Shown: in pieces, positions 8,636-16,086 of the stretch
Layout of the letters: each line of letters opens with the position of its first letter
How positions within the stretch are numbered: position 1 is the stretch's first letter
Assembly: GCF_003335675.1 (NCBI RefSeq)
Contig: NZ_QPHL01000015.1
Location: 62,001 to 126,000 of the forward strand
DNA: 64,000 nt
Source of the DNA: Winogradskyella sp. KYW1333
Lineage (GTDB): Bacteria > Bacteroidota > Bacteroidia > Flavobacteriales > Flavobacteriaceae
Reading direction: 5' to 3'
Program-made: the position numbers and the translations under genes
Notes under the pieces: model-generated
Database searches by the model: none
What the model was told of the DNA's origin: nothing
Seen by the model: the letters and a program-made list of their open reading frames with translations, nothing else

Positions 8636-10588
8636 TTAATCCCAACTCATTCGTTGTAATCTAACTGCATTTAAAATTGCTAATAATGCTACTCCTACAT
8701 CTGCAAAAACTGCTTCCCACATTGTGGCTAAACCACCTGCTCCTAATATCAATACAATAACTTTAACTCCAAACGCTAAAATGATATTCTGCCAAACAAT
8801 TTTTCTTGTAGAACGACTTATTTTAATGGCTCTAACTACTTTTGAAGGCTGGTCTGTTTGAATTATAACGTCTGCTGTTTCAATAGCTACATCACTACCT
8901 AAACCACCCATTGCAATACCAACGTTACTCGCTGCTAAAACTGGTGCATCGTTAATACCATCACCTATAAAGGCTATTTTGTTTTCAGGATTTTTCTTTA
9001 AAATTTCAACTTCGTTTAATTTATCTTCTGGTAGTAAACCACCTTTAGCATTTTCGATATTCAACTCTTTAGCGACTTGTTGCGTAATGGAATCTTTATC
9101 ACCGGAAAGCATCATAATATTTTTAATGCCTACTTTGTGTAATTCTGTAATAGTTTCTTTTGCATCCTCTTTTAATTCATCCGCTATTACTACATAACCT
9201 GCAAATTGATTATCGATTGCAACTAATACTATAGATTCTACAATAGTTTCCGTTTCACTTGGAATATCAATACTATTGGTAGTCATCAAGGCTTTGTTAC
9301 CTACTAAAACAGTTTTATCGTTTACTATACCTTTTAATCCTTTACCAGCAATTTCAGAAACTTCTTTTGCTTCATAGCTATTTTCAGTTCCTTTATATAC
9401 CATTATGGCTTTAGCTATTGGATGCGTGGATTGTTCTTCCATCGCCATTAAATATTGCATAAATTCGGTTTCTTTCCAACCGATTGCTTTTACTTCTTTG
9501 ATTTTAAAAACACCTTTGGTAACGGTTCCTGTTTTGTCCATTACCAAAGTATTTATCTTGGTCATTGCATCTAAAAATGAAGCACCTTTAAATAAAATTC
9601 CATTTTTTGAAGCTGCTCCCAAACCACCGAAATAACCTAATGGTATTGAAATCACTAACGCACAAGGACAAGATATTACCAAGAAAATTAATGCTCTGTA
9701 TAACCAATCTCTAAATACATAATCATCTACAAAAAAGTAAGGTATAAAAGTAACACCAATAGCTAAAAACACTACAATTGGTGTGTAGATACGAGCAAAC
9801 TGTCTGATAAACAATTCTGTTTTAGACTTACGAGCTGTTGCATTTTGAACCAAGTCTAATATTCTCGCAATAGAACTATCTTCAAAGATGTTGGTTACCT
9901 CAACTTCAATAACGCTTTCTAAATTAATACTACCTGCATAAACCTTTGCATCTTTCTGAATAGAATCTGGTTTGCTTTCTCCTGTTAATGCTGCGGTGTT
10001 TAGAGATGCTTTTTCGGATAATAAAATACCATCCAATGGAATTTTTTCACCTACTCGAATTTGTATTTTCTCGCCAATATTTACAGCTTCGGGCGATACA
10101 CTTATATAATCACCATCACGAAATACATTGGCTTCTTTTGGCCTAACATCTAATAAGGCTTTAATATTTCCTTTTGCTCTATTAACTGCTGCGTTTTGAA
10201 ATAATTCTCCTACTGCATAAAATAGCATTACTGCCACACCTTCAGGATATTCACCAATGATAAACGCACCAATGGTGGCAATAGACATTAAAAAGAACTC
10301 GGTAAAAACATCGCCTTTTATAAGACTTTTCCATCCTTCTTTAATTACAGGAAACCCAACTGGAATATATGCTAAAGTGTACCAAACTACTCGAATCCAT
10401 CCTTCAAATTGAGGAATGGCATCAAAATAATCTACAGCAATTCCTACGATTAGCATCACAAAACTTATAAGTGCTGGAATGTATGTTTTGAATGCACTTC
10501 CATTTCCGTGGTCGTGACCATCATCGTGAGAATGTTGTTCTTCTGAATTTGGTTTTAAATCTCTTAAATTGACTTTCTTTTTTTTCAT
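8636..10588 (-). CDS. P1B-type heavy-metal translocating ATPase
   Basis: 650 residues from the ATG at 10588. A longer in-frame ORF to 10672 would overlap most of the GDCCVxC gene and is rejected. The N-terminus is His-rich (HSHDDGHDHG) and lacks a CxxC HMA domain. Core motifs are the TGES actuator, the CPC membrane site (VISCPCALVIS), the phosphorylation site DKTGT, the HP motif in STHPIAKAI and GDGINDAP in the hinge. The CPC plus His-rich N-terminus points to a Zn/Cd/Pb exporter (P1B-2, ZntA/CadA-like), but Cu cannot be excluded. It is the last gene of the DUF3703-merTP-GDCCVxC-ATPase operon. Confidence 0.93.
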   Translation of the reverse strand: MKKKKVNLRDLKPNSEEQHSHDDGHDHGNGSAFKTYIPALISFVMLIVGIAVDYFDAIPQFEGWIRVVWYTLAYIPVGFPVIKEGWKSLIKGDVFTEFFLMSIATIGAFIIGEYPEGVAVMLFYAVGELFQNAAVNRAKGNIKALLDVRPKEANVFRDGDYISVSPEAVNIGEKIQIRVGEKIPLDGILLSEKASLNTAALTGESKPDSIQKDAKVYAGSINLESVIEVEVTNIFEDSSIARILDLVQNATARKSKTELFIRQFARIYTPIVVFLAIGVTFIPYFFVDDYVFRDWLYRALIFLVISCPCALVISIPLGYFGGLGAASKNGILFKGASFLDAMTKINTLVMDKTGTVTKGVFKIKEVKAIGWKETEFMQYLMAMEEQSTHPIAKAIMVYKGTENSYEAKEVSEIAGKGLKGIVNDKTVLVGNKALMTTNSIDIPSETETIVESIVLVAIDNQFAGYVVIADELKEDAKETITELHKVGIKNIMMLSGDKDSITQQVAKELNIENAKGGLLPEDKLNEVEILKKNPENKIAFIGDGINDAPVLAASNVGIAMGGLGSDVAIETADVIIQTDQPSKVVRAIKISRSTRKIVWQNIILAFGVKVIVLILGAGGLATMWEAVFADVGVALLAILNAVRLQRMSWD

Positions 10589-10598
10589 CAAGTTAGTT

Positions 10599-10805
10599 TT
10601 AACAACAACTTTTATTTTCTTGAATTGGTGGACAGGGAACTGTTCCATAAGAACAATACACACAACAATCACCTTCGTTTGGTTTTAGAACCGTTTTACA
10701 ATGCTCACACTCGTAGAAGAATTGACAAGCATTTGTTGGCATATCTTCTACTTTTTTATGTCCGCAGTTAGGGCAAGTGATTTCCGATTTTAATATGGTT
10801 TTCAT
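10599..10805 (-). CDS. GDCCVxC-domain small cysteine-rich protein
   Basis: 68-residue cytosolic protein with CPNCGH near residue 11, CEHCK near residue 33 and the family-defining GDCCVYCSYGTVPCPPIQ at residues 46-63. The family is annotated as GDCCVxC (seleno)protein; here only Cys codons are used and there is no in-frame TGA. Nine or more cysteines in 68 residues suggest metal or mercury scavenging or transfer. Its ATG shares one base with the merTP stop (TAATG), so it is translationally coupled between the importer and the ATPase. Confidence 0.82.
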   Translation of the reverse strand: MKTILKSEITCPNCGHKKVEDMPTNACQFFYECEHCKTVLKPNEGDCCVYCSYGTVPCPPIQENKSCC

Positions 10806-11398
10806 TAATTTTCTTTTTTGTTAGTTACTTTATAACCTGTTGCGTTAATTGCTTTCTCAATCTCCAATTCATTGGTTTTAGTTTCGTCAAACTCAATGAT
10901 TGCGTTACCATTTTCGTATGATGTTTTTGAGTTTACAATTCCGTTAAGTTTATTTACTTCGTGGTTAACGTGTGCTTCACAACTGGCACAAGTCATTCCA
11001 CTTATTTTATACTCTATTGTTTTTATATTTGATTTATCAACTATTATGATTTGTTTTTCGGTTTTTGGATATAACATACTTGAGTAGTATGGGAAAGCCA
11101 ACATCACAATTGCAAAAGCTGTTACAATGCCTAAAAAGGTTTTTGACTGCATAAATTTTGGTTCTTTATCCGTTTCACATTCACAGTCGATTTCTTTTTC
11201 TGGTTTTAATTTTTGATACCAAGCAAAGAGAAGAACTAATATAGTTAGCCCTATTAAGTAAGGTCTAAATGGTTCTATCCAAGAAAAAGTTGAAGCTACA
11301 CCACTTGTTCCTGCAATTAATGCCAAAACAGGTGTGATGCAACACAATGAAGCTGTGATTGCTGTTAGGATACTTGTAACCGCTAATTTATTTTTCAT
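10805..11398 (-). CDS. merTP: MerTP: mercuric/metal transport protein fused to HMA domain
   Basis: 197 residues. The N-terminal half resembles MerT: three membrane helices, with the Cys pair in TM1 (ITASLCCITPVLALIAG) and a cytosolic Cys pair (DCECETD). The C-terminal half is a MerP-like HMA domain with GMTCASC near residue 133. MerTP proteins bring Hg(II) or related thiophilic metals across the inner membrane. No mercuric reductase, MerB or MerR is found in the window, so export by the adjacent ATPase, or a metal other than mercury, is plausible. It overlaps the DUF3703 stop by 4 bases and the GDCCVxC start by 1. Confidence 0.88.
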   Translation of the reverse strand: MKNKLAVTSILTAITASLCCITPVLALIAGTSGVASTFSWIEPFRPYLIGLTILVLLFAWYQKLKPEKEIDCECETDKEPKFMQSKTFLGIVTAFAIVMLAFPYYSSMLYPKTEKQIIIVDKSNIKTIEYKISGMTCASCEAHVNHEVNKLNGIVNSKTSYENGNAIIEFDETKTNELEIEKAINATGYKVTNKKEN

Positions 11399-11757
11399 TC
11401 TATATCTAATAATTTTTCAATGTCTTTTGGAATAGGCATACGTTTTAATGGTGGTACGTTTGCGCCACCAGTATTACCAAGTGGAACGTGATTTATAAAT
11501 GATTTCCAGCCACCCACAAACAACCTAACTATTTGACCTATTACTTCTTTAGTATCTTTTTGTCTAAATCCAAATTTTAGCATTAGCCAATGTGAATAGG
11601 TATGTTCTATAGGATAAGACTGTCCTATTATATGACTACGCTCTAAATGAAACCAAGCATAACCAAACTGTTTATTTTCTAAACATAAACTGTATTGTTT
11701 TATTTCTTCGTTATAAGCCTGTTTAAGATGTTTAGGTATTTTAGTATTAAACTTCAT
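11395..11757 (-). CDS. DUF3703 family protein
   Basis: 120 residues from the ATG at 11757 (MKFNTKIPKHLKQAY). The longer in-frame start at 11799 would run into the proposed operator and promoter. Recognisable DUF3703 features are FGYAWFHLERSHIIGQ near residue 32 and HxxYSHWLMLKFGF near residue 52, with several His residues that could bind metal. Members commonly accompany merT/merTP genes. It is the first gene of the metal operon running to the ATPase and overlaps merTP by 4 bases. Function unknown. Confidence 0.78.
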   Translation of the reverse strand: MKFNTKIPKHLKQAYNEEIKQYSLCLENKQFGYAWFHLERSHIIGQSYPIEHTYSHWLMLKFGFRQKDTKEVIGQIVRLFVGGWKSFINHVPLGNTGGANVPPLKRMPIPKDIEKLLDIE

Positions 11758-11794
11758 ATCCACTAATTTTGGATAAAAGTAATTTAATAGTAAG

Positions 11795-11809
11795 TGCAAT
11801 GGAAGTGCA
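11795..11809. promoter_or_regulatory. Candidate Fur-like operator upstream of DUF3703-merTP operon
   Basis: TGCAATGGAAGTGCA lies between the Fur-family gene and the DUF3703 start. It matches TGCAATGGTTGTGCA at 14812-14826 at 13 of 15 positions. On the minus strand it places a TTG about 15 bases before TACTTTTA, a degenerate -7 element, so bound protein would cover the promoter. Assignment to the adjacent Fur-like repressor is inference. Confidence 0.55.
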
Positions 11810-11813
11810 TTTG

Positions 11814-12227
11814 TTATCCACTACACTTATCACATATACCTTTTACAACCAAGTTTACATTTTCCGAAACAAAGCCATCAGGCACTTTAATTTGAGGGAT
11901 TTTATGGTTTGTTAAGCAAATGGTTTCATTGCAATTGTTACAATGGAAGTGTAAGTGTAAATCTGTTTTTATATCACAACTACAACCTTGTTCACACAAT
12001 GCATATTTAGTAATTCCTGTGCCATCATCAATTTGATGTACAATATCCTTTTCTTCAAAAGTTTTAATAGTTCTGTATAAGGTAGTTCTATCTGCTTTTT
12101 CAAAAGCATTTTCAATGTCACTCAATGTTACTGCTATCTCTTTTTCTGCAAGAAACTTATATATAAGCAAACGCATTGCCGTTATGCGAATATCTTTTGA
12201 CTCTAATAATTGTTCTATTGTTTCCAT
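11814..12227 (-). CDS. Fur-family metal-responsive transcriptional repressor
   Basis: 137 residues. The N-terminal winged helix has recognition helix RTTLYRTIKTFEEKDIV near residue 47. The C-terminal dimerisation domain has a His-rich HLHFHCNNCNETICL near residue 91 and a terminal CDKC, giving the two CxxC structural zinc sites. Length is normal for Fur/Zur/PerR-like proteins. The metal sensed cannot be read from sequence; zinc or copper is plausible given the neighbours. It starts 2 bases after the TonB receptor stop and precedes the DUF3703 operon, and is the likely regulator of the 11.8 kb and 14.8 kb operators. Confidence 0.88.
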   Translation of the reverse strand: METIEQLLESKDIRITAMRLLIYKFLAEKEIAVTLSDIENAFEKADRTTLYRTIKTFEEKDIVHQIDDGTGITKYALCEQGCSCDIKTDLHLHFHCNNCNETICLTNHKIPQIKVPDGFVSENVNLVVKGICDKCSG

Positions 12228-12229
12228 AA

Positions 12230-14416
12230 TTAATCGTGGTGTTCGTTTCCAAATGGTTTAATAATAAGTCCTACACTAAATATAAAACCATCTGTTGGCG
12301 CATATATTTCTGGGAAAACAGGATTTTCGTGAGGTGGTAAAACCAAAGGTGAAAACCTGCTTTGTCTTCTATCTGTAAAGTTTTCAAAATTTACAAATAC
12401 ACTTCCTAATTTAAAGTTACGCATAACCAATAAGCCCATAGTTACAAAGTCTGTAGTCTCTGTTCCATTAGATAAAAACTGTTTGCCTGTATAAAAGGTT
12501 TCGTAACCAATTCGCCATTTTTCAGATTCGTACATTAATACACTACCTGCGTTGTGCTTTGCGGTTAATGGCTTCTGTGGATTACCAGGTAAATAATTTA
12601 GTTTAGTATCAATAAGCGCATAGTTTAAAAACCATCTAAAGTCTTTGTATGTAAATTTTATATTTGTTTCTGCTCCTTTACTAAATATTTCATCTGTTGC
12701 ATTTTCAAACTGAAATAATCCATTATCTGTTGAATTTAAAAGCAATCCATCATTTATTGCAGTCACATAGAATAATTGATTTATAGAAAAACCAATCTCA
12801 TCAGATAAACGTGTTTGATAATTCAAATCAAAATTAACACCATAAGAACGTTCTGCATCTACTGTAGACTTATTTATTGCAAGCACATTTTCAAAATTGA
12901 TATATTCTGCTTCCTCTGTAAAAATATCTGGAATCTTATACCCTAAACCTCCACCAATTCTACTTGAAAATCCACTATTATTTTTATAGAGTAGTGAAAT
13001 TCTTGGAAGTGGAAAGAAACCGAAATCAGTATTATAATCTGCTCTTAATCCAGTTTCCAATATCCAATTATCTGATATGTCGAAGATATTATTTGCAAAT
13101 GCTCCAAAGGTTACATCTTTTTGGTCTCGCTGTAATGGTGCGTTATCATTTTCATCGAAATTTGAGGTATATAGATTAGCTCCAACTATCCAATCCGTTT
13201 TTTCTGATGCTGTATTATATGTGATTTCAGTAAAAGTATTTGTTTGTTTGCCATCAAAATTAAAATCAGGAACTGTTAAATTTCTATCGAAAAAAGAGAC
13301 ACTATTTTTAAATTCTAATGAACTTATAGAATCTAATTGAGTTTGATATACCAATTGACTGCTTAATCGTTTTGAATTGTTCTCTTCTGTGTATTGATGA
13401 ATACCATCTTCACCATTTTCAATTTTGGTAATATCTCCGCCAATTCTATCATCATACGTTCCGTTTAATCCAAACCAAAGTGTTGTTTTATCTGATGGAT
13501 AATAAAATAATTTTGGATTGAATGAAATTGATGTCGTTTTTGGTAAATTACTAAAACCATCATCTTCTGGGTCATACGCTTTTTGATAGTGACCAGAGCC
13601 GTAAAGTGAAACACCGAATTTTTCATTTCGTTTGCTATAAAACACATTGGCTGTACTTCCTAATGCTTGTGTCTGCGTGAGCATTATGTCTAATGCAGGT
13701 TCTTCGTCTGGTGTTTTAGATACCATATTTACTAATCCTGCAATAGCACCTCCACCATAAAGTGTTGACGAACTTCCTTTAATAATTTCAAATTGTTGTA
13801 AGTCTAAAGGTGGTATTTGTAAAATACTTAACCCACTTGAGAAACCACCATATAATGGAAATCCATCTCTTAAAAGCTGTGTGTACCTACCATCTAAACC
13901 TTGAATACGAATATTGGTACTCCCACTACTTAATGATGTTTGTTGCATTTGTATTCCTGTGCTTTCACGAAGCACCATAGAAATATTAGTAGGATTCATT
14001 ATTGCTTTTTCTCCTAATTCCTCTGCACCTATAAACTCTATACGTGTCGGTATTTTTCTAACGGTTCTCGTACTTCTTGAAGATTGCAGTACTACAGCAT
14101 CTAATTGATTACCACCTTCTTTTAATTTAAAGACTAACGCTGTATTACTTGGAATTTGAATTGTTGTCTCAAATGCTTCAAAGCCTAAAAAGGAAATTAT
14201 TATTTGATGCTGACCATCTGGTATTTCTGTAAAAGTTGCAATACCATCAAAATCGGTTACTGCTCCTTTTTCTAATGCTTCAAAATAAACCGTTGCGCCC
14301 AATAAAGGCTCGTTTTCAGCTTCTGTTAGGACTTTTATTTGTATGTCTGATGTTTGTGCCTGTAACGATAGGCAAAGTATTAATATGAGCTTTATGCTCA
14401 ATAGGTATTTATTCAT
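12230..14416 (-). CDS. TonB-dependent outer-membrane receptor (metal-cluster associated)
   Basis: 728 residues: signal peptide (about 1-20, LCLSLQAQ), carboxypeptidase-like regulatory domain (about 24-105), plug domain (about 115-235, including NIRIQGLDGRYTQLLRDGFP) and a C-terminal beta barrel. This is a siderophore/vitamin/metal receptor type rather than SusC (no SusD partner follows). It lies between the DUF6660 gene and the Fur-like repressor, and spacing to the repressor is 2 bases. Uptake of a scarce or toxic metal complex under repressor control is the likely role. The C-terminus ends GNEHHD, an unusual His-containing tail after the last aromatic strand. Confidence 0.9.
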   Translation of the reverse strand: MNKYLLSIKLILILCLSLQAQTSDIQIKVLTEAENEPLLGATVYFEALEKGAVTDFDGIATFTEIPDGQHQIIISFLGFEAFETTIQIPSNTALVFKLKEGGNQLDAVVLQSSRSTRTVRKIPTRIEFIGAEELGEKAIMNPTNISMVLRESTGIQMQQTSLSSGSTNIRIQGLDGRYTQLLRDGFPLYGGFSSGLSILQIPPLDLQQFEIIKGSSSTLYGGGAIAGLVNMVSKTPDEEPALDIMLTQTQALGSTANVFYSKRNEKFGVSLYGSGHYQKAYDPEDDGFSNLPKTTSISFNPKLFYYPSDKTTLWFGLNGTYDDRIGGDITKIENGEDGIHQYTEENNSKRLSSQLVYQTQLDSISSLEFKNSVSFFDRNLTVPDFNFDGKQTNTFTEITYNTASEKTDWIVGANLYTSNFDENDNAPLQRDQKDVTFGAFANNIFDISDNWILETGLRADYNTDFGFFPLPRISLLYKNNSGFSSRIGGGLGYKIPDIFTEEAEYINFENVLAINKSTVDAERSYGVNFDLNYQTRLSDEIGFSINQLFYVTAINDGLLLNSTDNGLFQFENATDEIFSKGAETNIKFTYKDFRWFLNYALIDTKLNYLPGNPQKPLTAKHNAGSVLMYESEKWRIGYETFYTGKQFLSNGTETTDFVTMGLLVMRNFKLGSVFVNFENFTDRRQSRFSPLVLPPHENPVFPEIYAPTDGFIFSVGLIIKPFGNEHHD

Positions 14417-14465
14417 TGAATTGTATTTGTAATTAACTAAATAATTGATTTAAAATCGATTTGTT

Positions 14466-14786
14466 TTAGCTGATTACTTGTGGCGGATGCCAAATATTGG
14501 AAAGGAAATTAAACCCGTAAATAGGTTGATATGTAGAAATTAAATCCGTTGAGATTTCAATATTAAGTTTTAAATCAAATGTCTTGATGGGTTCGTAAGT
14601 AATTGTCATACCGCAACAATTACAAATACAAGTTACAGGACAAGAATCGTCGCTATCTTCTTGATGATTATGATTTGTACTTATCTCGTCTTGATGCTGC
14701 TGGTCTTCTATATTTTGCCCATCAGAACAAGGCTTTGCTGAAAGCAATAGTATAATTAATGATAATATGATTGTTACAAATTTCAC
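14466..14786 (-). CDS. DUF6660 family small exported protein
   Basis: 106 residues with an N-terminal hydrophobic signal (MKFVTIILSLIILLLSAKPC), a stretch rich in His/Asp/Gln (residues 25-46) and the cysteine motif CPVTCICNCCG near residue 49. The pattern matches DUF6660 proteins that precede TonB-dependent receptors in Bacteroidetes metal clusters. The many His and Cys residues suggest periplasmic metal binding. It is the first gene of the DUF6660-TonB(-Fur) unit, preceded by a TATCTTTG promoter element and the second copy of the candidate operator. Confidence 0.72.
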   Translation of the reverse strand: MKFVTIILSLIILLLSAKPCSDGQNIEDQQHQDEISTNHNHQEDSDDSCPVTCICNCCGMTITYEPIKTFDLKLNIEISTDLISTYQPIYGFNFLSNIWHPPQVIS

Positions 14787-14791
14787 AAGTA

Positions 14792-14799
14792 CAAAGATA
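14792..14799 (-). promoter_or_regulatory. TAnnTTTG promoter element for DUF6660/TonB unit
   Basis: Minus-strand TATCTTTG lies 5 bases upstream of the DUF6660 start codon, with a TTG from the candidate operator about 14 bases further upstream. It fits the Bacteroidetes -7 consensus, although the start codon is very close, so the transcript would be nearly leaderless. Confidence 0.5.
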
Positions 14800-14811
14800 A
14801 AAATTTAATGA

Positions 14812-14826
14812 TGCAATGGTTGTGCA
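14812..14826. promoter_or_regulatory. Candidate Fur-like operator upstream of DUF6660/TonB unit
   Basis: TGCAATGGTTGTGCA is near-identical to the copy at 11795-11809 and overlaps the expected -33 region of the DUF6660 promoter. It also contains the string GTTGTGC seen in the attC-like sites, so a chance or recombination-site origin is the alternative. Confidence 0.5.
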
Positions 14827-14836
14827 ATTATTTTAT

Positions 14837-14956
14837 TTAAGCGACAACCTTTGCTTTCTCCTTTAAAGTTTCAAGATGCTTTACCATATTGCTTTTACAC
14901 CATACCTCTTGTTTTATTGTTGGTGGATGACCAATAGCCTTGGTTAACTCTTCCAT
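14837..14956 (-). pseudogene. Short coding remnant (C-terminal fragment) at island edge
   Basis: An open frame of 39 codons (MEELTKAIGHPPTIKQ at its start, ending KEKAKVVA) has protein-like composition but no recognisable family. It runs into the start of the truncated recombinase on the other strand. I read it as the tail of a gene cut by the rearrangement that also removed the recombinase N-terminus. It could also be noise. Confidence 0.3.
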
Positions 14957-15584
14957 CAACCAAAGTATCAACAGTATAAAATTTTATTATGAGGTTGTTC
15001 TTGGCATGCCAAACAGGTTCTACGAGATTGAAAGGCCTAGAAAAGACAGAAAATTACCAACGGTCCTTTCAAAAAATGAAGTGATTGAACTTATCGATGC
15101 TACTAATAACTTAAAGCATAGATGCATACTGTCACTACTCTACTCATCTGGGTTGAGAAGGAGTGAATTGCTAAATCTCAAAATTAAGGACATTGACAGT
15201 CAAAGGATGTTGATTAAAGTTGAAAATTCTAAAGGGAACAAAGACCGTTACACTTTGCTAGGTGATAAAATGCTTAAAGAACTAAGGACGTACTACAGGG
15301 AATACCGCCCTAAAGAATACTTGTTCGAAGGGCAGACAAAACCGCAATATAGCGGAAGTAGTATTACTAAGATCATAGATTCTGCTGCCATGAAGATTGG
15401 CCTTAAAAAAAAGGTTACGGCACATACCTTGAGACACAGCTTTGCAACCCATTTATTGGAAAACGGAACGGATCTAAGGCATATCCAAGCATTACTGGGG
15501 CATAACTCAACAAAAACCACCGAAATTTACACCCATATTGCTTCCACAAGCTTTGATTACATTAAAAATCCGTTAGATTTGTAG
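14940..15584 (+). pseudogene. N-terminally truncated XerD-like tyrosine recombinase
   Basis: 214 codons from a TTG. The sequence begins inside the end of the SAM-like DNA-binding domain (INQSINSIKFYYEVV), so roughly 100-170 N-terminal residues are missing. The upstream frame is closed by TGA at 14928. The catalytic domain is complete: Arg of SSGLRRSELL, the Lys-containing beta-hairpin SKGNKDRY, HTLRHSFATHL, LGHNSTKTTEIYTHI with the catalytic Tyr. There is no extra IntI-specific insertion, so it is XerC/D-like. A GTTGTGC-ended palindrome follows 15 bases after the stop. Probably inactive without its N-terminal domain, though expression of the catalytic fragment cannot be excluded. Confidence 0.8.
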
Positions 15585-15599
15585 GTATAAACATAATGG

Positions 15600-15633
15600 G
15601 GCTAAACGTAATACGTTTAGCCAACTGTTGTGC
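15600..15633 (+). other. Recombination-site-like palindrome ending in GTTGTGC
   Basis: A perfect 11-base inverted repeat GGCTAAACGTA / TACGTTTAGCC (15600-15622, one-base loop) is followed 4 bases later by GTTGTGC (15627-15633). The same GTTGTGC core closes the hairpin at 23702-23769. It has no T-run, so it is not an obvious terminator for the recombinase. A GCACAAC lies in inverted orientation at 15661-15667. Candidate att site. Confidence 0.5.
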
Positions 15634-15736
15634 TTAATTTAGAATAACTGAAGAGAATCAGCACAACCATATTCATGGATGTCAAGTAAATACAACAGAA
15701 ATAAAACTTCTCATTAGGTTTTATAAAAATAAAGTG

Positions 15737-15744
15737 TACATTTG
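15737..15744 (+). promoter_or_regulatory. TAnnTTTG promoter element of the ilv operon
   Basis: TACATTTG lies 7 bases upstream of the first leader-peptide ATG. The predicted start of transcription would be at or next to that ATG, making the leader nearly leaderless. No clear TTG was seen at -33. Confidence 0.55.
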
Positions 15745-15751
15745 CACCTAA

Positions 15752-15814
15752 ATGAAAAACAGAAACATTATAGCATCTATTTTGGAAATCGTGATTATTA
15801 GTCACGAAAGATAA
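15752..15814 (+). CDS. ilv leader peptide 1 (attenuator)
   Basis: 20-residue ORF, sequence MKNRNIIASILEIVIISHER. It contains 6 Ile, 1 Leu and 1 Val, an unmistakable branched-chain amino acid bias. The stop TAA is followed at once by GGATG (15815-15819). GGATG can pair with CATCC of the downstream terminator stem. A ribosome stalled on the Ile codons would leave GGATG free to form an antiterminator; one that reaches the stop would cover it and allow termination. Called from composition and RNA logic, not homology. Confidence 0.85.
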   Translation: MKNRNIIASILEIVIISHER

Positions 15815-15842
15815 GGATGCCTATAAATGAAATATATTTATT

Positions 15843-15873
15843 AAAAGCCATCCAGTTAGGATGGCTTTTTTTT
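15843..15873 (+). terminator. Attenuator terminator 1 of the ilv operon
   Basis: Stem GCCATCC/GGATGGC with loop AGTTA, flanked by AAAA and followed by eight T residues. It is located 28 bases after the stop of leader peptide 1. It is a strong intrinsic terminator that competes with a GGATG-CATCC antiterminator pairing. Confidence 0.85.
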
Positions 15874-15899
15874 GATTAAAATTTCAGAATAAACAAACA

Positions 15900-15989
15900 A
15901 TGAAAACACAAAATTTAAATTCAATCTACTTGATGACTACTATAATAAGCAAAATTATTATTAGCATAATTATTTTACCGCCCAGGTGA
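15900..15989 (+). CDS. ilv leader peptide 2 (second attenuator)
   Basis: 29-residue ORF with 9 Ile and 3 Leu, including the run IISKIIISIIILPPR at its end. It begins 26 bases after terminator 1 with no clear TAnnTTTG promoter between, so the two leaders are probably read in series from one promoter. The stop TGA lies inside TGAGAA (15987-15992), which is complementary to TTCTCA in the 5' arm of terminator 2. This is the classical overlap of ribosome-at-stop and antiterminator. Confidence 0.88.
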   Translation: MKTQNLNSIYLMTTIISKIIISIIILPPR

Positions 15990-16014
15990 GAATGTAATTG
16001 TATTGATATAATAT

Positions 16015-16054
16015 AAAAGCCCTTCTCAAAAAATATGAGAAGGGCTTTTTTTTT
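16015..16054 (+). terminator. Attenuator terminator 2 of the ilv operon
   Basis: Stem GCCCTTCTCA/TGAGAAGGGC with a 7-base loop, flanked by AAAA and followed by nine T residues, ending 32 bases before ilvE. Together with leader peptide 2 it forms a second complete attenuator. Confidence 0.9.
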
Positions 16055-16086
16055 GACTAAAAAATTAATAAACACAAAATAAAAAA

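Noticed and set aside
10589-10672. Upstream extension of the P1B ATPase ORF
   Set aside because: It would overlap the GDCCVxC gene and has no metal-binding or membrane features; the ATG at 10588 is the better start.
15600-15622. Palindrome as terminator of the recombinase
   Set aside because: No T-run follows and the adjacent GTTGTGC core recurs at 23763; a recombination site is the better reading.
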